DNA of 64,000 nucleotides from Eutrigla gurnardus (lineage: Eukaryota; Chordata; Actinopteri; Perciformes; Triglidae). The translations under genes were made by a program, and so were the position numbers. The notes beneath the pieces were generated by a model, which saw only the letters and a list, made by a program, of their open reading frames with translations, made no database searches and had not been told where the DNA came from. The stretch spans positions 10,147,120 to 10,211,119 of the forward strand of contig OY741267.1 in the NCBI GenBank assembly GCA_963514095.1, read 5' to 3'. Shown here piece by piece: positions 53,633 to 62,535 of the stretch; the first letter of the stretch is position 1; the number at the start of each line of letters is the position of its first letter.

Positions 53633-55770
53633 ACTAGCGGGCGGGACCGCTCAGGAGGCCGGGCATGAGGGCGACCTAGCGGGCGGGACCGCTCAGGAGG
53701 CCGGGCATGAGGGCGACCTAGCGGGCGGGACCGCTCAGGAGGCCGGGCATGAGGGCGACCTAGCGGGCGGGACCGCTCAGGAGGCCGGGCATGAGGGCGA
53801 CCTAGCGGGCGGGACCGCTCAGGAGGCCGGGCATGAGGGCGACCTAGCGGGCGGGACCGCTCAGGAGGCCGGGCATGAGGCGACCTAGCGGGCGGGACCG
53901 CTCAGGAGGCCGGGCCTGAGGACGACCTAGCTGACGTGGCCGCTCAGGAAGACGACGTGGAGCAGGCATAGGACGACCACCCGTCTGGACAGGAACGGGT
54001 GACGAGCGGACCTCCCGAAGGCTGCGTGGAGCAGGCGTCGGACGGACCCCCGTCTGGACAGGAACGGGTGACGAGCGGACCTCCCGAAGGCTGCGTGGAG
54101 CAGGCGTTGGACGGCCCCCCGTCAGAACAGGAACGGGTGACGAGCGGACCTCCCGAAGACTGCGTGGAGCAGGCGTAGGACGGCCCCCCGTCTGGACAGG
54201 AACGGGTGACGAGCGGACCTCCCGAAGGCTGCGTGGAGCAGGCGTCGGACGGCCCCCCGTCTGGACAGGAACGGGTGACGAGCGGACCTCCCGAAGGCTG
54301 CGTGGAGCAGGCGTGGGGCGGCCCCCCGTCGGAACAGGAACTGGTGACGAGCGGACCTCCCGAAGGCTGCGTGGAGCAGGCGCGGGACGGTCCCCCGTCG
54401 GAACAGGAACTGGTGACAGGCGAACCCCCAATAGGCTGCGAGGAGCAGGTGTGGGACGGTCCCCTGTCTGGGCTGGTGCCGGACGATCCTCCGCCGGGAC
54501 TGGTGACGGACGGGCCGCCGACTGAAGACCACTGGAGAGTGTCGACCGGATCGCCGACTGAAGACCACTGGCAGGTATCGACCGGACCGCCGACTGAAGG
54601 CCAATGGCAGGTGTTGACCGGACCGCCGACTGAAGACCACTGGCAGGTGTCGACCGGACCGCCGACTGAAGACCACTGGCAGGTGTCGACCGGACCGCCG
54701 ACTGAAGACCACTGGCAGGTGTCGACCGGACCGCCGACTGAAGACCACAGGCCGAGACAAGGGCTGTGACCGAGGCCTGGGCTGGATGCTTGGCTGTGGC
54801 TAAGGCCTGGGCTGGATGCTTGGCTGTGGCTAAGGCCTGGGCTGGATGCTTGGCTGTGGCTAAGGCCTGGGCTGGATGCTGGGCTGTGGCTAAGGCCTGG
54901 GCTGGATGCTTGGCTGTGGCTAAGGCCTGGGCTGGATGCTTGGCTGTGGCTGTGGCCTGGACTGGATGCTTGGCTGTGACTGAGGCCTGGACTGGATGCT
55001 CGGCTGTGGCTGAGGCCTGGACTGGATGCTCGGCTGTGGCTGAGGCCTGGACTGGATGCTTGGCTGTGGCTGAGGCCTGGACTGGATGCATGGCTGTGGC
55101 TGAGGCCTGGACTGGATGCTTGGCTGTGGTTGAGGCCTGGACTGAATGCTTGGCTGTGGCTGAGGCCTGGACTGGATGCTTGGCTGTGGCTGAGGCCTGG
55201 ACTGGATGCTTGGCTGTGGCTGAGGCCTGGGCTGGATGCTTGGCTGTGGCTAAGGCCTGGACCGTTGGCTTGGACGGGCGGGCCTCCGCTGGAACTGGTG
55301 ACGGACGAACCCCCGTCAGAACCGATGAGCGCAGAATCGGGGAGGCTCGCTTCCTCGTGCCGCCCCTCCTCGAGGCCGGCAACCGACGAGCCAACTGCCG
55401 GTTAGCCAGCTGGACGCTCCTTGGCCCTCCCCGGGCCAGGCGAGTACCCCAAAACGGGTCGGGGCCGGAGCCGGGAAGCTGTGCGGTGGCTACAACATAG
55501 TCTGGTGGCATGGCTGTGACTGAGGCGTGGGCTGGTGGCTTGGCTGTGACCGAGGCGTGGGCTGGTGGCTTGGCTGTGGCCTGGACTGGATGCTTGGCTG
55601 TGGCCTGGACTGGATGCTTGGCTGTGGCCTGGACTGGATGCTTGGCTGTGGCTGAGGCCTGGACTGGATGCTTGGCTGTGGCTGAGGCCTGGACTGGATG
55701 CTTGGCTGTGGCTGAGGCCTGGACTGGATGCCTGGCTATGGCTAAGGCCTGGGCTAGATGCTTGGCTGTG
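53633..55770. repeat. Four tandem arrays: 42, 69, 36 and 30 bp periods
   Basis: A 42-bp unit (53633-53935, about seven copies; CTAGCGGGCGGGACCGCTCA), a 69-bp unit (about 53950-54480; GACGAGCGGACCTCCCGAAG), a 36-bp unit (about 54510-54750; CGGACCGCCGACTGAAGACC) and a 30-bp unit (54770-55265 and 55500-55770; AGGCCTGGACTGGATGCTTG) follow each other. All periods are multiples of three and are translated on the minus strand. Confidence 0.9.
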
Positions 55771-55979
55771 GATGGCCGGGGTTCAGGGGCGGAAACCAGG
55801 TGTGTAACCCAGTCAGGCAGAGAGCCCCTGAGCCACGGCCTGGAGGAAACCAGTTCCCCCGCCTCCTTCCGGAAAGTCTTCCTCTCCCCCTTGGTTTCTG
55901 CACAGTCGAAGCAGATTTGGAGGTACTGGAGGCTGTCCATAACCTCCGTAAACTCCATCCGGAAGATGGCTGGGTCCAT
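53844..55979 (-). CDS. 711-aa repeat protein of an LTR element (gag-like start)
   Basis: Residues 1-70 are unique and resemble the start of a fish LTR-retrotransposon gag-like protein (FTEVMDSLQYLQICFDCAET, VSSRPWLRGSLPDWVTHLV). The rest is low-complexity tandem repeats: AKHPVQASAT-type decamers, then SGLQSAVRSTPA dodecamers, then 23-residue units containing RPTPAPRSLREVRSSPVPV, then 14-residue units with RPPERSRPLGR. The start lies about 50 bases inside an LTR. A single missing base at the 53880/53881 junction moves the frame to a stop; without it the frame would run on through the 42-bp array. No catalytic domain is present. Mucin-like predicted proteins of this kind are frequent in fish. 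I cannot say whether it is made. Confidence 0.5.
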   Translation of the reverse strand: MDPAIFRMEFTEVMDSLQYLQICFDCAETKGERKTFRKEAGELVSSRPWLRGSLPDWVTHLVSAPEPRPSTAKHLAQALAIARHPVQASATAKHPVQASATAKHPVQASATAKHPVQATAKHPVQATAKHPVQATAKPPAHASVTAKPPAHASVTAMPPDYVVATAQLPGSGPDPFWGTRLARGGPRSVQLANRQLARRLPASRRGGTRKRASPILRSSVLTGVRPSPVPAEARPSKPTVQALATAKHPAQASATAKHPVQASATAKHPVQASATAKHSVQASTTAKHPVQASATAMHPVQASATAKHPVQASATAEHPVQASATAEHPVQASVTAKHPVQATATAKHPAQALATAKHPAQALATAQHPAQALATAKHPAQALATAKHPAQALATAKHPAQASVTALVSACGLQSAVRSTPASGLQSAVRSTPASGLQSAVRSTPASGLQSAVRSTPAIGLQSAVRSIPASGLQSAIRSTLSSGLQSAARPSPVPAEDRPAPAQTGDRPTPAPRSLLGVRLSPVPVPTGDRPAPAPRSLREVRSSPVPVPTGGRPTPAPRSLREVRSSPVPVQTGGRPTPAPRSLREVRSSPVPVQTGGRPTPAPRSLREVRSSPVPVLTGGRPTPAPRSLREVRSSPVPVQTGVRPTPAPRSLREVRSSPVPVQTGGRPMPAPRRLPERPRQLGRPQARPPERSRPLGRLMPGLLSGPAR

Positions 55980-56027
55980 GCTGGCTTCTGCTGCTGCCCT
56001 GCTGAGTCCTTACTGGCCAGTTCGTTC

Positions 56028-56460
56028 TGTCAGACCTTGGGCATGGAGGGAGGACTCAGATGCAGGGCAGTGGCAGGAAAAAGGCTTTATTTCTAAAATA
56101 ACAATGAACAAACAAAAACTGCTCCAACCGGAGGAAAAACAGGCTACAAGCAAAACTACAAAAAAAAAAAACTTAACTTAACCTGTGGTGGCGTGGAACG
56201 TGACGTGGAACGTGACATGGAACGTGACGTGACAGAAGACGAATAACGAACTGGCACAAGACAAGGGGAGACGCAGACTTAAATACACAGAGGGATAACG
56301 AGCAACAGGTGACAACAATCAGGGATCAGGGATGACATCAGACCAGGGAACACATGAGGAAGGGCAAGTGACCTGAAACGAGAAGGGAGTTATTTTCAAA
56401 ATAAAACAGGAAATGACAAGACAAAACCCCAAGACAAGACATTACCACACCGGCATGACA
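56028..56460 (-). repeat. LTR (433 bp), 5' LTR of the repeat-ORF element
   Basis: On the minus strand it starts TGTCATGCCGG and ends GGTCTGACA (TG...CA with inverted TGTCA). It holds a TATA-like TGTATTTAAG (near 56277) and AATAAAG (near 56081). The 711-codon frame follows directly. No second LTR is found left of 53633, so the 3' end is lost. The 56461-57000 stretch shows nothing recognisable. Confidence 0.75.
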
Positions 56461-57368
56461 AATACAGGCTACTGTGGGCCGTAGCCAACGCCAAAATAAC
56501 AACAAAGTTAGCGCTCCTCCAAACTCTCCTTTCATCCGCTAGCCTCTCTCCCTCACACGCTCGCCCCGATCTCTCTACCAACCTTGCTCTCCCTCCTCTC
56601 CACCAATCACACCACACACATTCTCCACACGCTACCTATCACAGCAGACTAACTGACAAGCGTCACAGCCTCCGAACTTGAACAGGTTCACTGACATTAA
56701 GGAAACTTAGACTTAGCCATTGCAGAACATCAACACTACAGCTTGGAATAACATCATAAAACAGAACAGTTCCATATGACATCATGTCTTCAGCAAATAG
56801 TATTCTTCGAAATAGGGTAAGCAGCAGCCAAAGAGCCACAACTTACTCTGCAGGCTCAAGTGGAAAACCATGTGAAGCAGAATATTGTTCTATTAATTAC
56901 GTATTGCAGACCTCGTTGCTCAGAATGAAATTCCCGCCTTTGCACCAAAATATCCTCCCACTCTGTTTTGCAGGTTCCCGGCCGCTCATATATGATATGT
57001 TATTAGTCGTATTCTTCTTCCTCTCTTTGCAGCTATATGGAACCTGCGCTGCAAAGAAAATTATTTCCAGCTGCGATGGTAAACAACTGCTGTGAAACGG
57101 GAGTGATATTTAATTTGCAATCACAGGCCGAGACGAACAATCAGCCTGCCGGATGTGGTGGATTTGATTGAGCAACTGTATTGGACTGTCACTACTGCTG
57201 GGTTCTGGGATCGGCTGTGTAGGTCTGTGTTGTTGTGTGATTTGAGCGCCAGTAAAAGAACAGCTCGTACTGCATCCTTGCCTCCGTGTATTCATATTAG
57301 ATGCTTCAGTAGGCAACCCACGAGTAATACTAGTACAACAGTAACCAGCATTACATAAAGCTACAACA

Positions 57369-57380
57369 TGGTGTCAGAAG
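57369..57380 (+). promoter_or_regulatory. Primer-binding site (tRNA-Leu type)
   Basis: TGGTGTCAGAAG directly after the LTR terminal CA matches the complement of the 3' end of eukaryotic tRNA-Leu, a common primer in fish gypsy elements. Confidence 0.7.
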
Positions 57381-57470
57381 ACGGAGTTACGGAGTAAGTC
57401 GAGGACGGTATAAAAACGAGTTAACTACTGAAGATTAGCAGGCAGCTTACAAGTGCTAGCGTGCGCGAAC

Positions 57471-57956
57471 ATGGAGCAGTTCAAGCCAGCGCCACCACTG
57501 ATACTTACCGGCAATATCGCTGAAAACTGGCGCAGATGGGAGCAGCGATTTCAGCTGTATACGGTCGCTTCAGGTGCGGTTGATAAAGACGAGGAGGTTA
57601 AAATAGCCATACTACTTCATACTGTCGGTGAGGAGGCCCTGGAAGTGTATAATACGCTTACCATTCCCCAAGAAGGAGACGAACCAACGATGGAGGAAGT
57701 GCTGGTAGCATTCAGGGACTACTGCAGCCCACAAAAGAACATAGTTTTCGAACACCATCAGTTTTGGTCGCACACGATGTCATCAGGAATATCGGTGGAC
57801 AGATTCATCACAGAGCTGCGTCAAAAGAGCAAAGACTGTGAGTTTGGCAGAAATGAGGATGACATGATTAGGGACGAATTAGTCTTTAGCATAAATGACA
57901 CTCGTCTGAAAGAGAGACTGTTACGTGATAATGCGTCACTTTGCGCAGAGCCATAG
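57471..57956 (+). pseudogene. gag: Gypsy Gag remnant
   Basis: From MEQFKPAPPLILTGNIAENW the frame gives about 160 residues of a gypsy capsid domain (WRRWEQRFQLYTVASG, VGEEALEVYNTL, FITELRQKSKDCEFG). It ends at a stop before any zinc knuckle. Some of the expected C-terminal gag and protease sequence is deleted between here and 58030. Confidence 0.75.
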
Positions 57957-58032
57957 AAACATGTAGATCTGCAGAGCTCGCCAAGACACAAATACAAGCA
58001 AGCAAGCATCACCAGTTGTCCACGACGCCGCA

Positions 58033-59959
58033 GTGGATGCATTAAGCAAAACAGGAGGGCAAACACACACAGGCAGCTGGAACAAGTACAAACCAATTCA
58101 GTTGCAGCCTACAGAGACTGTGCTAATAGCTTTTGGTGGAGCACGCCTACCAGCAGAAGGCGTAGCATCATTAGAATGCAGGACGTCCAAATGCGAAGCT
58201 GTGCTGAACTTTCATGTGAGTAGCTGAGCAGACAAGCCTATTCTGGGCGGAGAGGCATGTGAAGAGCTGCAACTGGTGAAAAGGGTGGATGCACTCACAG
58301 CAGCAGCTCCACAACAAGGAAAACCTCCAGCCACCAAAGAGGAGCTACTACAGAGGTATGCAGACGTCTTCACAGGATTGGGCGAGTTTCCTGGAGTTCA
58401 TCACATACACATCGACCCCAGCGTCACGCCTGTGATTCATACATGCAGAAATGTACCCCTCTCTTATGGACTCACTGAGAGAGACACTCAAGGACCTACA
58501 GAACAGGAAGGTGATAGCACCTGTCAACGAGCCTACAGAGTGGGAGAACAGTCTCGTTGCCACAAGGAAAAAGAATGGTGCGCTAAGGGTGTGCTTGGAC
58601 CCTTGCAACCTCAATGAGGCAGTCAAGGGCCAGCACTACTCCATTCCTACTCCCGAAGACATGCGGAGCAGACGAGCTGGGAAATCCATCTTCTCCATCT
58701 TAGATGAGAAGGATGGATACTGGCAGATTAAGCTAGATGAGCCGTCGTCTAAACTATGCACCTTCAACACGCCGTGGGGCCGGTTCCGCTTCCTCAGACT
58801 CCCATTTGGGATCAGGTCGGCCAGTGAAGTATTTCAACAGAAGAACTGTGAGACCTTTGACAACATTCCAGGGGTGTACGTCATAGCAGACGACATGATC
58901 ATAGCAGCGTCATCAGAGCAGGAGCATGATGCAATCCTACAGAAAGTAATGGAGAGAGCGAAGACTGCGAACGTTAAGTTCAACAAAGACAAGATTCAGT
59001 TCAAAGTCGACACAGTAAAGTATATGGGACACATCATCACGGCAGCAGGACAGAAGGCCGACGACACAAAGATCAAAGCGATTGTCGACATGCCAACCCC
59101 AGAAGACAAGCAAAGTCTCCAACGTCTGCTGGGAATGACAAAATTCCTGGCGCAGTACATACCAAACGAAGCCTCACTTACGGCTCCTCTCAGACAGCTG
59201 CTGAAGAAGGATATAGCGTGGCAGTGGTGCCCACACCACAGTGCAGCACTACAGACATTGAAGTCTACCCTCACACAAGCCCCAGTGTTGAGGTATTATG
59301 ATCACAAGCAGCCGCTGACTCTACAAGCTGACTCCTCAAAAGATGGACTGGGTGCCTGTCTGCTGCAGGACGGCCGCCCAGTGTGCTATGCCTCACGAGC
59401 GCTCACCGACACGGAAAAGAGGTACGCACAAATAGAGAAAGAGTTGCTTGCCATTGTGTTTTCTGCCAAAAGGTTCCACCAGTATGTCTATGGCAGACCA
59501 GTGACTGTGCAGTCCGATCATAAGCCTTTGGAGGTCATTATGCGTAAGCCGCTGAGCAAAGCTCCAGCGCGGCTGCAAGGAATGCTCCTACAATTACAGA
59601 GGCATGATCTCAACGTAACATACACACCAGGCAAGCACATGTACATTGCCGACACACTCTCACGCGCCACGGCAAGCAGAAACGGTGACAATATCAGTGA
59701 GAACCCCTGTGACGAGAGAGTTGTGTATGCCTTGGGAGCTACAGATGCTCTGAGTGAGGAGACACTCAGCCAACTCAAAAGGGCAACGGCAGCAGATAGC
59801 ATATTACAAGCTGTGTGCGAGAAACATGTAAAAGGCTGGCCAACGAAAAAGAAAAGTCTGGACAGGAAACTACACAGCTACTGGCAAGTGAAGGACAATA
59901 TCAGCACTGAGAATGACATTGTCATGGTCGGAGACAAAATCATAGTACCCAAGAGCTAA
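58033..59959 (+). pseudogene. pol: Gypsy protease remnant, RT and RNase H
   Basis: 58033-58340 keeps the end of the protease and linker, with a stop at 58226 and PILGGEACEELQL beyond it. The frame shifts near 58460. The RT follows (VIAPVNEPTEWENSLVATRK, LRVCLDPCNLN, FSILDEKDGYWQIKL, catalytic VIADDMII near 58885; the family's usual YxDD tyrosine is replaced but both Asp remain), then RNase H (LQADSSKDGLGACLL) and the connection to integrase (GDKIIVPKS, stop). Most of RT-RNase H is a single open frame of 502 codons. Confidence 0.85.
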
Positions 59960-59965
59960 AGGAGC

Positions 59966-61067
59966 GTGATTTTGGAGAAGCTGCATCTGGCTCACCAAGG
60001 CGTGCAGCGCACAAAAGCCAAAGCGAGAAGAGTCCTATACTGGCCTGGGACGAGACAGAGACAATGGTGGAGAAGTGTGTGCAGTGCCAGCAGCTACAGT
60101 CCAAACACCAGGCTGAGCCACTCATACCACATCAGGTGCCAGAATTGCCGTGGATGAAAGTCGGAGCCGACATCTTCGAGCTACATGGTCAATCTTACCT
60201 GTTGTTAGTAGATTACCTGACAAAATATCCTGAAGTCCTCAACCTCTCTGACAAGACAGCTTACACAGTGATTCAGAAGATGAAATCAGTCTTTGCAAGA
60301 CACGGGATTCCTAGGGAGATAGTGAGCGATCATGTCCCATTCGCCAGCTATGAGATGAAGGCATTTGCAGCCTCATGGGAGTTTAAGCTCACACACTCCA
60401 GCCCAGGTTTCCCCTCTTCTAATGGAATGGCTGAGCGGGCCATAAAGACTGTAAAACATGCACTGAAGAAAGCAACGCAGACCGGCACGACCCACATCTG
60501 GTGCTGCTGTCACTGAGGAACACGCCGGTGACAGGACTGAAAGACTCACCTGCACAAATGTTGATGGTAAGGATTTTGCGGAGCACACTCCCATGTTCCA
60601 GTGCTGTGCTGAAATAGTCAGCCCCACAGCATGTTCACAGCAAAATACAGGACCTGCAGTCCTGCCAAAAGCAACACTATGACCAGCGGGCAAAGCCACT
60701 GCCAGTGTTGACCCCAGGAGACACTGTGCACATGCAGACACGACGCGGTTGGGAGCCTGCGGTTGTCATCCAACGATGAGATGAACCACGCTCCTACACT
60801 GTTCCAACACCGGCAGGGAGGATGCAAAGGAGGAACAGGCGACATCTGAGGAAGATACACCCTAGCTTATTCAGAGGCTCTGACCTTGATGATGAACATT
60901 TGGACTCAGAGGTGCAACCTTCTCAGATTCCCGTCACAGTGGACTCACCGCCACACGCCCCCCCTCCTGTTACTATGAACAGCACACCCACATGCTACGC
61001 CAGGAGCGGCAGAGCGGTTAGGCGCCCTGCCAGATACAGTGATAACAGTGCAACTGATGTGCTATGA
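59966..61067 (+). pseudogene. pol: Gypsy integrase remnant
   Basis: In broken frames: HLAHQGVQRTKAKARRVLYW (zinc-binding part), then VGADIFELHGQSYLLLVDYL with the first Asp, EIVSDHVPFASYEM with the second, and SSNGMAERAIKTVKHAL with the Glu, near 60150-60450. The frame is lost after 60516. 60822-61067 keeps a basic C-terminus (MQRRNRRHLRK ... SGRAVRRPARYSDN) typical of the end of this pol. Confidence 0.8.
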
Positions 61068-61319
61068 CTAAAATGAATGCCTGTTTGTAGGTAAGATGAG
61101 CATGAGTGCCACATGACATAAGAACATTTCAGAGAACAGTATGACAACTGTGTGCTGTACATCTTGTCTTTGTCTGTACATCTTGTCTTTGTAAGATAGG
61201 ACATGAACCATCTTTGTCTACTGTTACCACCTGGCTCTAAGGTGGCAACAAGGAGGGAGGCGACACACAGATAAGGTAGTTCTATTTGACAAAACTAAAT
61301 GAACTCATTTAGAAATGAA

Positions 61320-62496
61320 TGTGGTGTGTAGGTAAGAAAAGGAGTCAGTCATGTCAGCAGGGTGTGGATGTGTGGACAATATGGTGAGATGTGTGCTGTA
61401 TAGTGCGACAAACCAAACAAAGGAAGGAACAATCATGGGTCTGGAGCCAGCTGCGAGAGAGAGAGAGGCTATGCAGAGGGCCGATTTATATGCCCTCTGG
61501 AGAGGCCAGCCCACATGGGCAGGTATAATCACGACCCTCCCACTCGACCCCTAACCACTCCCTGTACCTGCAACACAAAGAAGAGGTAAACAGATAGGCA
61601 GAGTGGGAGGGGTCGTCACCCCCCCCCCCCCCCCCCCTTAAAATGGAGGTCCTTACTAGGATCCCAACCTAAGGTACAAGAAAACAGAAATACTACCAAC
61701 AAATACAACTATGGATTTTAATCCAGTACACTCGTACATCAATGTCACATGTGAAATGTCTATGCAACCTGCAGACAGTTGCCAATCTGGACCATCAAAG
61801 CTACCCTCTCAGCAACCTTGGTACCTGGGAAGCACATTTAAGAGAAAAAATAATAAATAATAATAAAAATAATGGTTTGTATATAGGAGGAGAGTCTATG
61901 GGTTGTATCAATAACAGCGCTTTATTAGCACAAATATCAGGAAAACATATTCCGGCAGTTAAACGTGCACGGACCTAAAAGTCAACTCAACATAGGGTTG
62001 AATTTACTCAAAAGGCGCTTTACAACAGAGTGCGCAGCGTATTTCAAGAGACTCCGCATGAGTCTGATTGGCTCATTCTATAGATGCAGGCGGAGCGTAA
62101 TTTTAGCATGCCGCGGCCTGGTTGGAGCGCTGGGTATCTCCACCCACACTGGCTCATACGGTCCATCCCTCCGGGTGCTGTCATCTATGTATTGTGTGTG
62201 TATGTTGTCGAGATGCATATCATGTGCTTGTCATGTGCTCCTTCCTGGTGCGGCTACACAATGTGTCCGTTCATTGTGTGTTGTCGGGATGTATATCATG
62301 AGCTTGTCATGTGTGTGTGTGACCCAAATGTGATCCTCTCTTGTGTTTCCTGTTTTCAACGTATGGCGTACAGATGGAATGCCCTGACACAGTTTCTGAC
62401 CCTCACAATAGTTTTCCACTAGCCTGAACATCTGAGTCTATGTGTAGTAATTTAAAACATGTGTGATTAGCTTATGTATTTACATTTTTCTCCACA
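61320..62496 (-). repeat. 3' LTR of an endogenous retrovirus
   Basis: On the minus strand the LTR starts TGTGGAGAAAAATG right after the purine tract GAAAAGGGGG (plus-strand complement 62499-62511). It probably ends with the complement of TGTGGTGTGTAGG at 61320. AATAAAG (complement near 61923) is a plausible polyadenylation signal, and TATAG-like sequence lies near 62075. The left border is inferred from the matching TGTGG ends; no target duplication can be checked because the 5' LTR is outside the window. A poly-C run sits at 61619-61637. Confidence 0.55.
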
Positions 62497-62535
62497 AATC
62501 CCCCTTTTCACACCAACTAGGTGTGAACATTTTGC

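Larger units (their letters stand above)
57000..61260 (+). mobile_element. Decayed Ty3/gypsy retrotransposon
   Basis: An LTR end (ATAAAGCTACAACA, ending 57368) is followed at once by TGGTGTCAGAAG, a primer-binding site complementary to the 3' end of tRNA-Leu. Gag, protease, RT-RNase H and integrase remnants follow in order on the plus strand. The left border of the 5' LTR is not resolved; the stated start is approximate. A purine run AAGGAGGGAGG near 61250 is the probable polypurine tract, but no matching 3' LTR is seen. Retroviral LTR sequence begins about 60 bp later, suggesting that insertion removed or split it. Confidence 0.75.

Noticed and set aside
54206..55807. Several long plus-strand frames over the tandem arrays (up to 244 codons)
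   Set aside because: They mirror the minus-strand repeat ORF. GC-rich repeats with periods divisible by three keep all frames open, and only the minus strand has an LTR promoter and a non-repeat N-terminus.
56461..57000. Possible continuation of host exon or LTR between the two LTR elements
   Set aside because: No conserved frame, splice pattern or terminal repeat could be supported.
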